Assembly (NCBI RefSeq): GCF_945915435.1 | Contig: NZ_CAMEFG010000033.1 | Coordinates: 1-42,499, forward strand | Length of the DNA stretch: 42,499 nucleotides | Direction: 5' to 3' | Origin: an uncultured Paracoccus sp. | Lineage (GTDB): Bacteria > Pseudomonadota > Alphaproteobacteria > Rhodobacterales > Rhodobacteraceae | Shown: one piece after another, positions 24,636-32,309 of the stretch | Layout: each line of letters begins with the position of its first letter | How positions within the stretch are numbered: the stretch's first letter is position 1 | The notes under the pieces: generated by a model | What the model saw: the letters and a program-made list of their open reading frames with translations, nothing else | Told to the model about the DNA's origin: nothing | Databases searched by the model: none | Translations under genes and position numbers: made by a program

Positions 24636-26463
24636 GCGATTCACGGGCGATCCCTCCAAAGCCTCTTTTATCAAGCGCGGCATCACCGCTGACCCTGCCA
24701 AGGCCGTTCGCACCCGGCAGCCCGAGCGCGTCCCGACCGACACGACGCAGGGCGACTGCTTCACCCGCACCATGCCGCGCGCTGGTGATCTGGATGAGGA
24801 CAGCCGGACCTTCCGCGCTGTCGTCGCGACCTCGACGCCGCTTGCGCGCAGGGATGCCAAGGGGCCTTTCCTCGAAATCCTCGATCCTGCCGGACTGGAA
24901 TTCAATGCTGGCGACGATCTGCCTTTGCTCACCGATCATCGCCAGGCGGCGCGGGAAACTGTCGGGCGCGCGTCCGGCATCGTGATCGACGGGCCCAGCG
25001 TCAGCGCCACGCTTCGCCTTGGCATGGCCGATGATATCGAGCCGATTTTTCAGCGCGTGAAGGATGGCGTCATTCGCCATGTCAGCGCCGGTTACGCGGT
25101 CCAGCAATGGGCTGAAACCCGAAACCCTGACGGCACCCGAGTGAAGACGGCAACGCGCTGGCGTTTGCTCGAAATCTCTCTGGTGCCGGTCCCCGCCGAC
25201 CGAAACGCAATCATTCATAGGAACGCAGAAATGCCCTTTGACCTCGAAACCCGCACTGCGCTGATTGAAACGCTGCGCTCTGCCTGCAACCTGACCGCCG
25301 AATGGGGCGAAGACCTGACCGCCGAAGCTGTCAGCGATGACGAGGTGCGCGAGTCTGCCCGTGAAGCCATGTCCCAACGCAGCGCGCCCCGCATCCGTGT
25401 CACCCGCAGCCATGACGACCCGGCCCAGATCCAGACCCGCGCCGCCGATGCGCTGGCCTATCGGATGGGCGGTATCGCTGAACTGCCCGAGGGTAGCCGG
25501 GAATTCGCCAGTATGTCGCTGATGGATCACGCCCGCGACTCGTTGCAGCGTGCCGGTGTGTCCGTCCGTGGCATGAGCCCCGACGAATTGATCCATCGCA
25601 GCCTGACGACCTCGGACTTTCCGCTTGTTGTCTCAAACGCGGCAGGTAAATCGGTGGCACAGGCGTATCAGATCGCCGAAAGCCCGCTGAAGGTTCTCTT
25701 CCGCAAACGCAGCCTGAGCGACTTCAAAACCTCGACCGCAATTCGCCTGGGCGGTCTCGGAATGCTGGAAGAATTGACCGAAAGCGGGGAAATCACTGCC
25801 ACGTCGCGCGGTGAAGAGGGTGAACCCCTTCAACTGCGCACCTTCGCCCGCCGTCTGGATCTGACGCGCCGCCTGATTGTAAACGACGATTTAGGCCTGT
25901 TCGGAGACGTTTCACGTGCTCTAGGTGAAGCGGCTGCTGCGACCGAATCGCAACTGATGTTCGAGCAACTGACGGGCGGCAACACGCTGAGCGATGGGCT
26001 GGGCCTGTTCGATGTCGCCCGCGAAAACACCGGCACCTATGCGGTGGAAGAGCTTGTCGCGGCACTCAGCAGCGCGCGGATGATCCTGCGTGGTCAGCGG
26101 AACCTTGATGGCGTCACGCCCATTCAAGCAACGCCGCGATACATTGTCGCCGGTCCCGAGATGGAAACGGCACTTGAAAAGATGTTGGGCGTCATCACGC
26201 CCCCGGACGTTGACAGCTTCAACCCGTTCGCGTCGAAGCTGCAACTGCTGATCGATCCCCGCATTGAGGGCGACTCGTTCTATGTCGTCGCCGATCCCGC
26301 ACAATGCGCTGTCTTCAACCTCGCCCATCTCGCCAGCGCGGCGGGTCCGCAGATCCAGCGTCAAGAAAAATGGGACACGTTGGGCGTGTCGTTTCGCTGC
26401 TTCATGGATGTTGGGGCAGGCTTTGCCGGATGGCGCGGCATCGTGAAAATGGATGTCGTGTGA
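24628..26463 (+). CDS. Prohead protease/major capsid protein fusion
   Basis: This 611-residue protein joins two functions that most phages encode separately. Residues about 58-195 match the HK97-type (S78) prohead protease: catalytic His104 in LLTDHRQ and Ser153 in HVSAGYAVQQW, then EISLVPVPADRNA. After a variable linker, residues about 320-611 form a Mu gpT-like major capsid domain. This fused arrangement is known in some phages; self-cleavage near residues 195-205 would be expected to release the capsid protein. It is the third head gene after the portal and overlaps the gpW gene by one base. Confidence 0.88.
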   Translation: MSKRFTGDPSKASFIKRGITADPAKAVRTRQPERVPTDTTQGDCFTRTMPRAGDLDEDSRTFRAVVATSTPLARRDAKGPFLEILDPAGLEFNAGDDLPLLTDHRQAARETVGRASGIVIDGPSVSATLRLGMADDIEPIFQRVKDGVIRHVSAGYAVQQWAETRNPDGTRVKTATRWRLLEISLVPVPADRNAIIHRNAEMPFDLETRTALIETLRSACNLTAEWGEDLTAEAVSDDEVRESAREAMSQRSAPRIRVTRSHDDPAQIQTRAADALAYRMGGIAELPEGSREFASMSLMDHARDSLQRAGVSVRGMSPDELIHRSLTTSDFPLVVSNAAGKSVAQAYQIAESPLKVLFRKRSLSDFKTSTAIRLGGLGMLEELTESGEITATSRGEEGEPLQLRTFARRLDLTRRLIVNDDLGLFGDVSRALGEAAAATESQLMFEQLTGGNTLSDGLGLFDVARENTGTYAVEELVAALSSARMILRGQRNLDGVTPIQATPRYIVAGPEMETALEKMLGVITPPDVDSFNPFASKLQLLIDPRIEGDSFYVVADPAQCAVFNLAHLASAAGPQIQRQEKWDTLGVSFRCFMDVGAGFAGWRGIVKMDVV

Positions 26464-26678
26464 TGGCGACCGTCACCCGCCTGCGGGAATACCGCGAACA
26501 GCTTCAGGATGCCCGGTTCTCGGGCGTCCGCAGCTTCACCGATAGCAACGGCGAGTCCGTCACCTATCGCAGCCAAGCCGAGATTGAACGCGCAATCGCC
26601 GCGATCGACAGCGAAATCGCAATCATGCAGCGCGGGCGCAATGCGCTGATCCGGCTGCAAACCAGCAAAGGACTCTGA
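26463..26678 (+). CDS. gpW-like head-tail joining protein
   Basis: This 71-residue protein has the gpW pattern: a short N-terminal helix (VTRLREYREQLQDAR), the middle hairpin GVRSFTDSNGESVTYRS, then a helix EIERAIAAIDSEIA. gpW closes the filled head below the portal and forms the platform for tail attachment. In a satellite without tail genes this protein would be the contact point for helper tails, so it is functionally central. The start shares its first base with the end of the preceding stop codon (TGATG). Confidence 0.8.
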   Translation: MATVTRLREYREQLQDARFSGVRSFTDSNGESVTYRSQAEIERAIAAIDSEIAIMQRGRNALIRLQTSKGL

Positions 26679-26679
26679 T

Positions 26680-27009
26680 ATGGCAACGAACTACATCCAA
26701 CCCGGTGATGTGATCACCATTCCCGCCGCCGAAGCGGTCCTGTCCGGTGGTGTCGTCATCGCTGGCGAGATCATCGGTATCGCTCAGGGCCATGCGATCG
26801 AGGGCGAGCCCGTTGACGTGAAATGCAGCGGCGTCTGGCAATTGCCCAAGGTCGCGGCCAATGCCTTCGCTGTCGGCGATGCGGTATTCTTCGATCTGGA
26901 CACGGCATTGGCGACCACGACCGAAGGCGACAACCCGAAGCTGGGCGTGGCCGTTGCCGCCGCCATTGCCTCGACCGCGACCGTTACCGTCCGCCTGAGC
27001 GGCTTTTGA
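26680..27009 (+). CDS. DUF2190-like capsid-associated protein
   Basis: This 109-residue, beta-rich, small-residue-rich protein begins MATNYIQPGDVITIPAAEAVLSGGVV, typical of DUF2190 proteins encoded beside phage capsid genes and thought to decorate or stabilise the head. It has no membrane segment or catalytic motif. It starts two bases after the gpW-like gene and is part of the head operon. Confidence 0.75.
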   Translation: MATNYIQPGDVITIPAAEAVLSGGVVIAGEIIGIAQGHAIEGEPVDVKCSGVWQLPKVAANAFAVGDAVFFDLDTALATTTEGDNPKLGVAVAAAIASTATVTVRLSGF

Positions 27010-27021
27010 GGAGTCCACGTC

Positions 27022-27210
27022 ATGCCGAAACTCTACGCGAAAACCCAGATCATCCTGCCAGGCGACGTGGTTGTTCCTGCCCGCAGCGTCTTTGACGCGA
27101 CGGCGCAGCAGGCCAGGCAATTCGACCATCTGAACAGCGCCCGCCCGGCGACCGAAGCCGAAATCAAGGCGGCGGAAGCGGCTAAGGCGGTCAAGGACGG
27201 GCAAGCCTGA
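27022..27210 (+). CDS. Small hypothetical protein (62 residues)
   Basis: I do not recognise this protein. It begins with a short beta-like segment (KLYAKTQIILPGDVVVPARSVFDA) and ends in an alanine/lysine-rich helix (EAEIKAAEAAKAVKDG). A GAGGAG is 10 bases before ATG 27022, so translation is likely. Its place at the end of the head operon suggests a minor head or connector protein, by position only. Confidence 0.6.
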   Translation: MPKLYAKTQIILPGDVVVPARSVFDATAQQARQFDHLNSARPATEAEIKAAEAAKAVKDGQA

Positions 27211-27214
27211 TCCG

Positions 27215-27460
27215 ATGCAGGCACAAGCCCGCCCCTCTTCCCCGATTGCACCGCCGACCCGGCGGGGGCTGTCGCGAGTCGAGGCGGCGGGCTATGTCGG
27301 CATCAGCCCGACGACCTTCGACAAGCTGGTTCTGTCCGGCGAAATGCCCGGCCCTAAGCGCGTCGGTTCCCGCAAACTCTGGGACGTGCGTGCTTTGGAC
27401 TTGGCGTTTGATGCCCTTCCGGGCGAAGATTCAGCCCCCGAAATCAACGATTGGGACTGA
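27215..27460 (+). CDS. AlpA/Xis-like DNA-binding protein
   Basis: This 81-residue protein has an AlpA-type winged helix: GLSRVEAAGYVGISPTTFDKLVLSGEMPGPKRVGSRKLWDVRALDLA (about residues 18-64), where the helix-turn-helix chooses the site and RKLWDVRAL forms the wing and following helix. Such proteins act as excisionase or activate the integrase in satellites such as P4 and PICIs. It starts four bases after the previous stop and ends two bases before the integrase start. Confidence 0.75.
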   Translation: MQAQARPSSPIAPPTRRGLSRVEAAGYVGISPTTFDKLVLSGEMPGPKRVGSRKLWDVRALDLAFDALPGEDSAPEINDWD

Positions 27461-27462
27461 GG

Positions 27463-28503
27463 ATGAATCCATTACGCAAACCGCCCCGATATTGTCAGGG
27501 CTTCGAAGACCGGCACGGCAAGTTCCGCTGGTATTACCGCCGCCCCGGATTTCCCCGCATTCCGCTGCCCGGCCTGCCATGGACGCCGGAATTCATGGCG
27601 GCATATGAAAAGGCCGAGAAAGGTGAGAAGCTGGAAATCGGCAAGAGCCGCAGCACGCCCGGCAGCGTGTCCGCGCTTGTCGCCAGCTTCTACAGGACCA
27701 GCGACTTCACCACCCTGAGCCATTCCACGAAAGCCACCTATCGCGGTATCATCGAACGCTTTCGAGCCGAGCATGGCGACAAGCGCGTTGCCCATATGGA
27801 AAAGCGGCACCTGCAGAAGCTGGTCAGCGACAAGGCCGAGACGCCCGCAGCGGCAAACAACATGCTGCGCATGGTGCATCTGCTGATGCGTCACGCGATC
27901 GATCTGGGCTGGCGCGGCGACGATCCGACCCAAGGCGTGCGCAAGGCCAAGCGCAAGGGCGGGGGCTTCCCCACCTGGGAAGAGCAGCACATTGCCGCCT
28001 TCCTCGATCACCACAAGCCGGGAAGCCGCGCGCATGTGGCGCTTTCCCTGTTGCTCTATACCGGACAGCGGCGCAGCGACGTGGTGCGCATGGGGCGTCA
28101 GCATGTCCGCAACGGCGTCCTGTCGATCGTGCAGCAGAAGACCGGGCAGGATGTGCATATTCCGCTGCATGGCGGGCTGCAGGTGATTCTGGCCGCGCTG
28201 CCGCTCGACAACCTGACATTCCTTGTCACGGCGCAGGGCAAGCCGTTTTCCCCGGCAGGTTTCACGAACTGGTTCAGGGCGGTGACGCGCGAAGCCGGTT
28301 TACCTGACAAGCTGTCACCGCACGGGCTGCGCAAAGCGACCTGTCGCAGGCTGGCGGAAGCGGGCTGCACGCCGCACGAAATCATGGCAATATCGGGCCA
28401 TAAGAGCCTTGCCGAAGTGACCCGTTACACTGTCGCGGCAGGCCGCAAAGACCTAGCGAAGCGGGCAATCGCTTCGCTCGACAAGACCGAAACCGGAACT
28501 TAA
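27463..28503 (+). CDS. int: Tyrosine recombinase (integrase)
   Basis: This 346-residue integrase catalyses site-specific insertion at tRNA-Arg. The catalytic set is complete: Arg203 in TGQRRSD, Lys226 in QQKTGQ, His287 and Arg290 in HGLR, His313 in GHKS and nucleophile Tyr322 in TRYT. The N-terminal 60 residues form the arm-binding part and 65-165 the core-binding SAM-like domain. ATG 27463 was preferred to the upstream 27451 because the preceding gene ends at 27460 and GAGG lies just before. It ends 73 bp from the attR core, the usual position. Confidence 0.93.
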   Translation: MNPLRKPPRYCQGFEDRHGKFRWYYRRPGFPRIPLPGLPWTPEFMAAYEKAEKGEKLEIGKSRSTPGSVSALVASFYRTSDFTTLSHSTKATYRGIIERFRAEHGDKRVAHMEKRHLQKLVSDKAETPAAANNMLRMVHLLMRHAIDLGWRGDDPTQGVRKAKRKGGGFPTWEEQHIAAFLDHHKPGSRAHVALSLLLYTGQRRSDVVRMGRQHVRNGVLSIVQQKTGQDVHIPLHGGLQVILAALPLDNLTFLVTAQGKPFSPAGFTNWFRAVTREAGLPDKLSPHGLRKATCRRLAEAGCTPHEIMAISGHKSLAEVTRYTVAAGRKDLAKRAIASLDKTETGT

Positions 28504-28575
28504 ACTGTCAAACCGTCTAGGATAGTTTGACAACCCGCCCCGCAGGGCGTTGGCAATCAAGGAAATTTTTGAGGA

Positions 28576-28592
28576 AATGGCGGACCCGGAGC
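28576..28592. repeat. attR: 17-bp direct repeat in the tRNA-Arg 3' end
   Basis: This copy of AATGGCGGACCCGGAGC covers the last 15 bases of the tRNA gene including CCA (28578-28592) and two flanking bases. The tRNA remains complete, so integration restored the gene. Crossover must lie within these 17 bases. Confidence 0.9.
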
Positions 28593-28654
28593 GATTCGAA
28601 CGCCCGACCCCCAGATTCGTAGTCTGGTGCTCTATCCAGCTGAGCTACGGGTCC
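28578..28654 (-). tRNA. tRNA-Arg (ACG), integration target
   Basis: On the reverse strand GGACCCG (28654-28648) pairs with CGGGTCC. The anticodon loop CTACGAA carries ACG and the T-loop has TTCGAAT; the discriminator is G and CCA is encoded. Its 3' end is the att core of the satellite. Confidence 0.96.
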
Positions 28655-28794
28655 GCTGTAGGGCGGTGATGTAGAGAGATGCTCGGGGGGATGCAAGGGC
28701 CAATTTCGCGATTGGGGCAGATTTATTCGCGCGGGGCCATTTCCCCCCGGACAGCCCCCCGATCACGACATGCATCCGGTCCCGACGGGACGGC

Positions 28795-30225
28795 TTAGCC
28801 GGCGGTTTCCGGCGTGGGGGTGACGATGCCGGCCAGGCCGCGGGGCAGGGTCAGCATGAACTCGGTCCCGTCGCCATCCGTTCGGATCAGCTTCAGTGCG
28901 CCGCCGTGGTTGCGCACCAGGTCGGCCGAGATCGCAAGCCCCAGCCCGGTGCCGCCCTTGCGCGAGCCGCCCGAAAAGGGCTGGAACAGGAACTCTTGCG
29001 CCTTGGGGGGCAGGCCCGGCCCGGTGTCGCCGACGCGGATCCACCAGTTGGATTCGTCCTCGCCCGCGCCGATCTCGATGGTGCCGGGCTGGCCGGTGCC
29101 CTCGATCGCCTGGCGTGCGTTGCGGGTCAGGTTCGACAGGACGCGATAAAGCTGGTCGCGGTCGGCGCGGATGGTCAGGGCGGGGGGAATGTCGGTCAGG
29201 AACTCGACCCGCGGGCCGTCGCCGTGCTGGGTGCTGCTCATGGCTTCGGCCTCGGCGACTTCGGTGACGAGGGCGGCAAGGTTGAAGCGCGACAGGCTGG
29301 GCGTCGGCTCTTCGGTCTTGCCGAAGGCCAGCGTCGTTTCGCAAAGGTTGATCGCGCGGGTGATCGAGTTCACCAGCTTGGGCGCGGCACGGCGCACGGC
29401 GGGGTCGGCGCTGTTTTCCAGCCGGTCGGCGAACAGTTGCGCCGTGGTCAGGATGTTGCGCAGATCGTGGCTGATGCGGGCCACGGCCTGCCCAAGCTGC
29501 GCCAGGCGGGCCTGCTGCTTGAGCGCCGAGGTGATGGTGCGCTGCATCTCGGCCAGGGCGGCCTCGGCCTCGTGCAGTTCGGCCAGGCGGGCGGTGGGGG
29601 TGATGATGGCGCGCGCATCCTCGGGCGAGCTTGCGTAAGCGGTCATGTGGCTGATGACGCGCCGGATCGGGACCAGCAGCATCCGCTGCGCCACGATATT
29701 CAGCAGCACCGCCGTGATGATCGCGAAGGCGGCCGAGATCAGCAGGATCCGCAGCCCCGCCTCGATCATGCCCTGGCGCAGCGATTCGGTGTCGGTGGTG
29801 ATCTCGATCAGCTCGCCCGCCTGCCGCACGGGTTGGCCGATGATGCGGATGATGCGGTTTTCCGGCGTCGCGATCTGGGTCAGCGCATCGCCGATCGCCG
29901 TCCAGAAGGGCTGGTCGCGCAGGTCATAGGTCGCGTCCACCGGCCCCGGAATGGGCGAGGACAGCACAAGCTGCCGCACGTCGTTGCGCCGAAGGACGAC
30001 GTTGAAGACGCCTGCGTTTTCAAGCAGTTCCGATTCCAGTTCGGCCGCAATGGATTCGTCGGTCGCCAGCAGCGCGAGGCTGGCGATCTGCGCACGCTCC
30101 AGCCGGGTTTCCAGAAAGTTCAGCCGGTAATTCGAGACCGAGGGGAAAACGATCAGGATTTCCGCGATCAGGACGAAGATGCCGGTCAGCAGCGCGAAGC
30201 GACCTGATAGGGTGTTCAGGGTCAT
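28795..30225 (-). CDS. Membrane sensor histidine kinase, orphan
   Basis: This 476-residue kinase has two membrane segments (about 10-29 and 158-178) flanking a periplasmic sensor of about 125 residues, followed by a HAMP-like linker. The dimerisation/phosphorylation helix carries His253 (RISHDLRN). The ATPase domain has the N box (NLTRNA, about 365-370), the G1 box GDTGPGLP (399-406) and the G2 box GGTGLGLA (424-431). No response regulator gene adjoins it, so the partner is unknown. I chose ATG 30225; a longer frame to 30324 lacks a clear start signal. It is divergent from rpmH. Confidence 0.9.
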   Translation of the reverse strand: MTLNTLSGRFALLTGIFVLIAEILIVFPSVSNYRLNFLETRLERAQIASLALLATDESIAAELESELLENAGVFNVVLRRNDVRQLVLSSPIPGPVDATYDLRDQPFWTAIGDALTQIATPENRIIRIIGQPVRQAGELIEITTDTESLRQGMIEAGLRILLISAAFAIITAVLLNIVAQRMLLVPIRRVISHMTAYASSPEDARAIITPTARLAELHEAEAALAEMQRTITSALKQQARLAQLGQAVARISHDLRNILTTAQLFADRLENSADPAVRRAAPKLVNSITRAINLCETTLAFGKTEEPTPSLSRFNLAALVTEVAEAEAMSSTQHGDGPRVEFLTDIPPALTIRADRDQLYRVLSNLTRNARQAIEGTGQPGTIEIGAGEDESNWWIRVGDTGPGLPPKAQEFLFQPFSGGSRKGGTGLGLAISADLVRNHGGALKLIRTDGDGTEFMLTLPRGLAGIVTPTPETAG

Positions 30226-30381
30226 CTGTTGCGTTACACTTTCGTCATCTCTCCTTGCTTGCCCACGGACATATGCCCTGCGCGGACCGAGTTCAAACCT
30301 CTGTGAGCGCGCAGGGGTTCCCATGCGCCCGAAAACGGGTCAAAATATGTTGCAATCCTGCAAGAATTGCGGCGCCATCGC

Positions 30382-30410
30382 TTGACTCGCGCAGATGTGG
30401 CGACTATCCA
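30382..30410 (+). promoter_or_regulatory. Probable rpmH promoter
   Basis: TTGACT (30382-30387), a 17-bp spacer and TATCCA (30405-30410) precede rpmH by 64 bp. The -35 box is nearly ideal and the spacing is optimal; a strong promoter is expected for a ribosomal protein gene. Confidence 0.6.
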
Positions 30411-30474
30411 GCGACCCTTGAATATAGCGGCGCGCGCCCTTGGGCGGCCTGCGCCATGATGCGGAGTTTGAAAA

Positions 30475-30612
30475 ATGTCGAAACGCACCTTCCAGCCGTC
30501 GAACCTGGTTCGCGCCCGCCGTCACGGTTTTCGTGCGCGCATGGCGACCAAGGGCGGCCAGCGTGTGCTGAACGCACGTCGCGCCAAGGGCCGCAAGCGC
30601 CTGTCCGCCTGA
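30475..30612 (+). CDS. rpmH: 50S ribosomal protein L34
   Basis: This 45-residue, highly basic protein has the L34 sequence pattern ([20 protein letters not shown], then [16 protein letters not shown]). It is a component of the large ribosomal subunit. The serine after the start methionine is an extra residue compared with the common MKRTFQ start. It heads the conserved rpmH-rnpA-yidD cluster. Confidence 0.98.
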   Translation: MSKRTFQPSNLVRARRHGFRARMATKGGQRVLNARRAKGRKRLSA

Positions 30613-30662
30613 CCCCTCGCCTTCGGGTGCGGGAAGAAACGGACAGGGTGAAAGCCCGGCGG

Positions 30663-31103
30663 ATGCCGTCGCTGCCTTCCGATGCGGACCGCAAGGTTCC
30701 GCATGGGGAAACGGGCAGGGCGGTTTTTTCCGTTTCCGGCACTGTCGCGCGGTTCGAGACCCTGCGCCAGCGGCCCGATTTCCTGCGGGCGGCCTCGGCG
30801 CGAAGGCAAGGCATGGCGGGTTTCCTGCTGCAAGCGCGCCGCCGCAACCCCGATGAGGCGCCGGCGGAACAGGTCCGCGTGGGCTTTACCTGCTCGAAGA
30901 AGATTGGCAATGCCGTGACCCGCAACCGTGCCAAGCGGCGGCTGCGCGCCTTGGCGCGCGAGGTGATGCCCGCCGCCGCCCGTCCCGGTTGGGATTATGT
31001 TCTGGTTGCCCGACCCGGCGCCACCGTGACCCGCGATTACGCCGATCTGCGCGACGATCTGGCGCAGGCGCTGACCCGCATCCACGCGCCTCGCCGGACA
31101 TGA
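30663..31103 (+). CDS. rnpA: Ribonuclease P protein component
   Basis: RnpA is the protein cofactor of RNase P, which trims the 5' ends of tRNA precursors. The core begins at [20 protein letters not shown], and the RNR signature [13 protein letters not shown] lies near residues 83-95. The start is uncertain: ATG 30663 gives 146 residues with a non-conserved leader of about 25 residues; GTG 30648 in the same frame is an alternative. The stop overlaps the yidD start by 4 bp. Confidence 0.93.
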   Translation: MPSLPSDADRKVPHGETGRAVFSVSGTVARFETLRQRPDFLRAASARRQGMAGFLLQARRRNPDEAPAEQVRVGFTCSKKIGNAVTRNRAKRRLRALAREVMPAAARPGWDYVLVARPGATVTRDYADLRDDLAQALTRIHAPRRT

Positions 31104-31330
31104 GTCCGCTCGCCCATCTGATCGCGCTGCCGGTGCGCGCCTATCGGCTGGTCGCCAGCCCTTGGGTCGGGCATGGCTGCCGGTTCCAGCCCACATGCTC
31201 GGCCTATGCGCTCGAGGCGTTGGAGCGGCACGGCGCCTTTCGCGGCGGCTGGCTGACCCTGCGCCGCATCTGCCGCTGCCATCCCTGGGGCGGTCACGGC
31301 CACGACCCGGTGCCGCCGCGCGACGAATGA
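31100..31330 (+). CDS. yidD: Membrane protein insertion efficiency factor YidD
   Basis: This 76-residue protein has the YidD pattern: an amphipathic N-terminal helix ([19 protein letters not shown]), then [22 protein letters not shown] and a C-terminal [18 protein letters not shown]. It helps membrane protein insertion together with YidC. ATG 31100 overlaps the rnpA stop. It is directly upstream of ttcA, with yidC two genes further on. Confidence 0.95.
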   Translation: MSPLAHLIALPVRAYRLVASPWVGHGCRFQPTCSAYALEALERHGAFRGGWLTLRRICRCHPWGGHGHDPVPPRDE

Positions 31331-31350
31331 CCCTTGCCAGGAAAGCCGCC

Positions 31351-32250
31351 ATGAACGCCCCTGATTCCATCGAGACCGGCCCCATCGAGACCGACGGGCA
31401 CGAGGATATCCATCCCCTGTTCCGCGGCGCGCCTTCCTCGACCGAGTTTCGCAAGCTGCGCAAGCGTCTGGTGCGCGACACCCGCGCCGCGATCGAGACC
31501 TATGACATGATCCGCCCCGGCGATCGCTGGCTGATCTGCCTGTCGGGCGGCAAGGACAGCTACACCCTGCTGGCGGTGCTGCACGAATTGAAATGGCGCG
31601 GGCTTCTGCCGGTCGATCTGCTGGCCTGCAACCTCGACCAAGGCCAGCCGGGCTTTCCGGCGACCGTCCTGCCCGAGTTCCTGACCGACCGTCAGGTGCC
31701 CCATCGGATCGAATATCAGGACACCTATTCCATCGTGAAGGAAAAGGTGCCCGCCGGGCGCACCTATTGCGCGCTGTGTTCGCGTCTGCGGCGCGGCAAT
31801 CTTTACCGTATCGCGCGGGAAGAAGGCTGTTCCGCCGTGGTGCTGGGGCATCATCGCGACGATATTTTGGAAACCTTTTTCATGAACCTGTTTCACGGCG
31901 GGCGGCTGGCCTCGATGCCGCCCAAGCTGTTGAATGAAGAAGGGGATCTGAACGTCTTGCGTCCTCTGGCCTATGTTGCCGAGGCCGATTGCGACCGTTT
32001 CGCCCGCGCGATGAACTATCCCGTGATCCCCTGCGATCTCTGCGGCAGCCAGGAAGGATTGCAACGGATGCAGGTGAAAAAGCTGCTGGACGAATGGGAG
32101 GCGCGCAGCCCCGGCCGCCGCCAGGTGATGTTTCGCGCGATGATGAATGTCCGGCCCTCGCATCTGCCGGATCCGTCGCTTTTCGATTTCACGGCGCTGG
32201 ATCCGTTGGATTTTAAGGAAAATTCGGTGCCCTTGCTGCGCGAACATTAA
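31351..32250 (+). CDS. ttcA: tRNA 2-thiocytidine biosynthesis protein TtcA
   Basis: TtcA thiolates cytidine 32 of certain tRNAs using ATP and an iron-sulfur cluster. The 299-residue protein has the PP-loop SGGKDS (65-70) and cysteines Cys140/Cys143 (CALC) and Cys228/Cys231 (CDLC), where the family keeps its CxxC and cluster ligands. [20 protein letters not shown] (165-184) is typical. ATG 31351 has AGGAAA at a good distance; ATG 31327, overlapping the yidD stop, is the alternative. Confidence 0.94.
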   Translation: MNAPDSIETGPIETDGHEDIHPLFRGAPSSTEFRKLRKRLVRDTRAAIETYDMIRPGDRWLICLSGGKDSYTLLAVLHELKWRGLLPVDLLACNLDQGQPGFPATVLPEFLTDRQVPHRIEYQDTYSIVKEKVPAGRTYCALCSRLRRGNLYRIAREEGCSAVVLGHHRDDILETFFMNLFHGGRLASMPPKLLNEEGDLNVLRPLAYVAEADCDRFARAMNYPVIPCDLCGSQEGLQRMQVKKLLDEWEARSPGRRQVMFRAMMNVRPSHLPDPSLFDFTALDPLDFKENSVPLLREH

Positions 32251-32309
32251 CCGAACGAAAACCAACGGGCACTATGCTGGCCGGATCAGGGTTTGATTCG
32301 GGACGTGCA

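Larger units (their letters stand above)
16752..28592 (+). mobile_element. Integrated capsid-forming phage satellite (cf-PICI-like), 11.8 kb
   Basis: The element is bounded by the 17-bp direct repeat, and the right copy lies in tRNA-Arg. It carries an integrase beside the tRNA, an AlpA-like protein, a primase/helicase-like replication gene, both terminase subunits, a portal, a protease-capsid fusion, a gpW-like joiner and a DUF2190-like protein. All lie on the plus strand except two small reverse genes. No tail tube, sheath, tape measure, baseplate, fibre, holin or endolysin gene is recognisable, and little unassigned space remains for them. Head genes and replication without tail and lysis define capsid-forming PICIs; a degraded prophage is the alternative. 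The element looks less GC-rich than the flanks. Confidence 0.8.

Noticed and set aside
19487..27009. Gene transfer agent (RcGTA-like) head cluster
   Set aside because: The GTA cluster of Rhodobacterales is a longer head-tail cluster with separate protease and capsid genes, a different terminase and tail genes, and it does not have an integrase, replication gene or att repeats.
16752..28592. Complete temperate prophage
   Set aside because: There is no room for tail, lysis and fibre genes, and all genes between the att repeats are accounted for.
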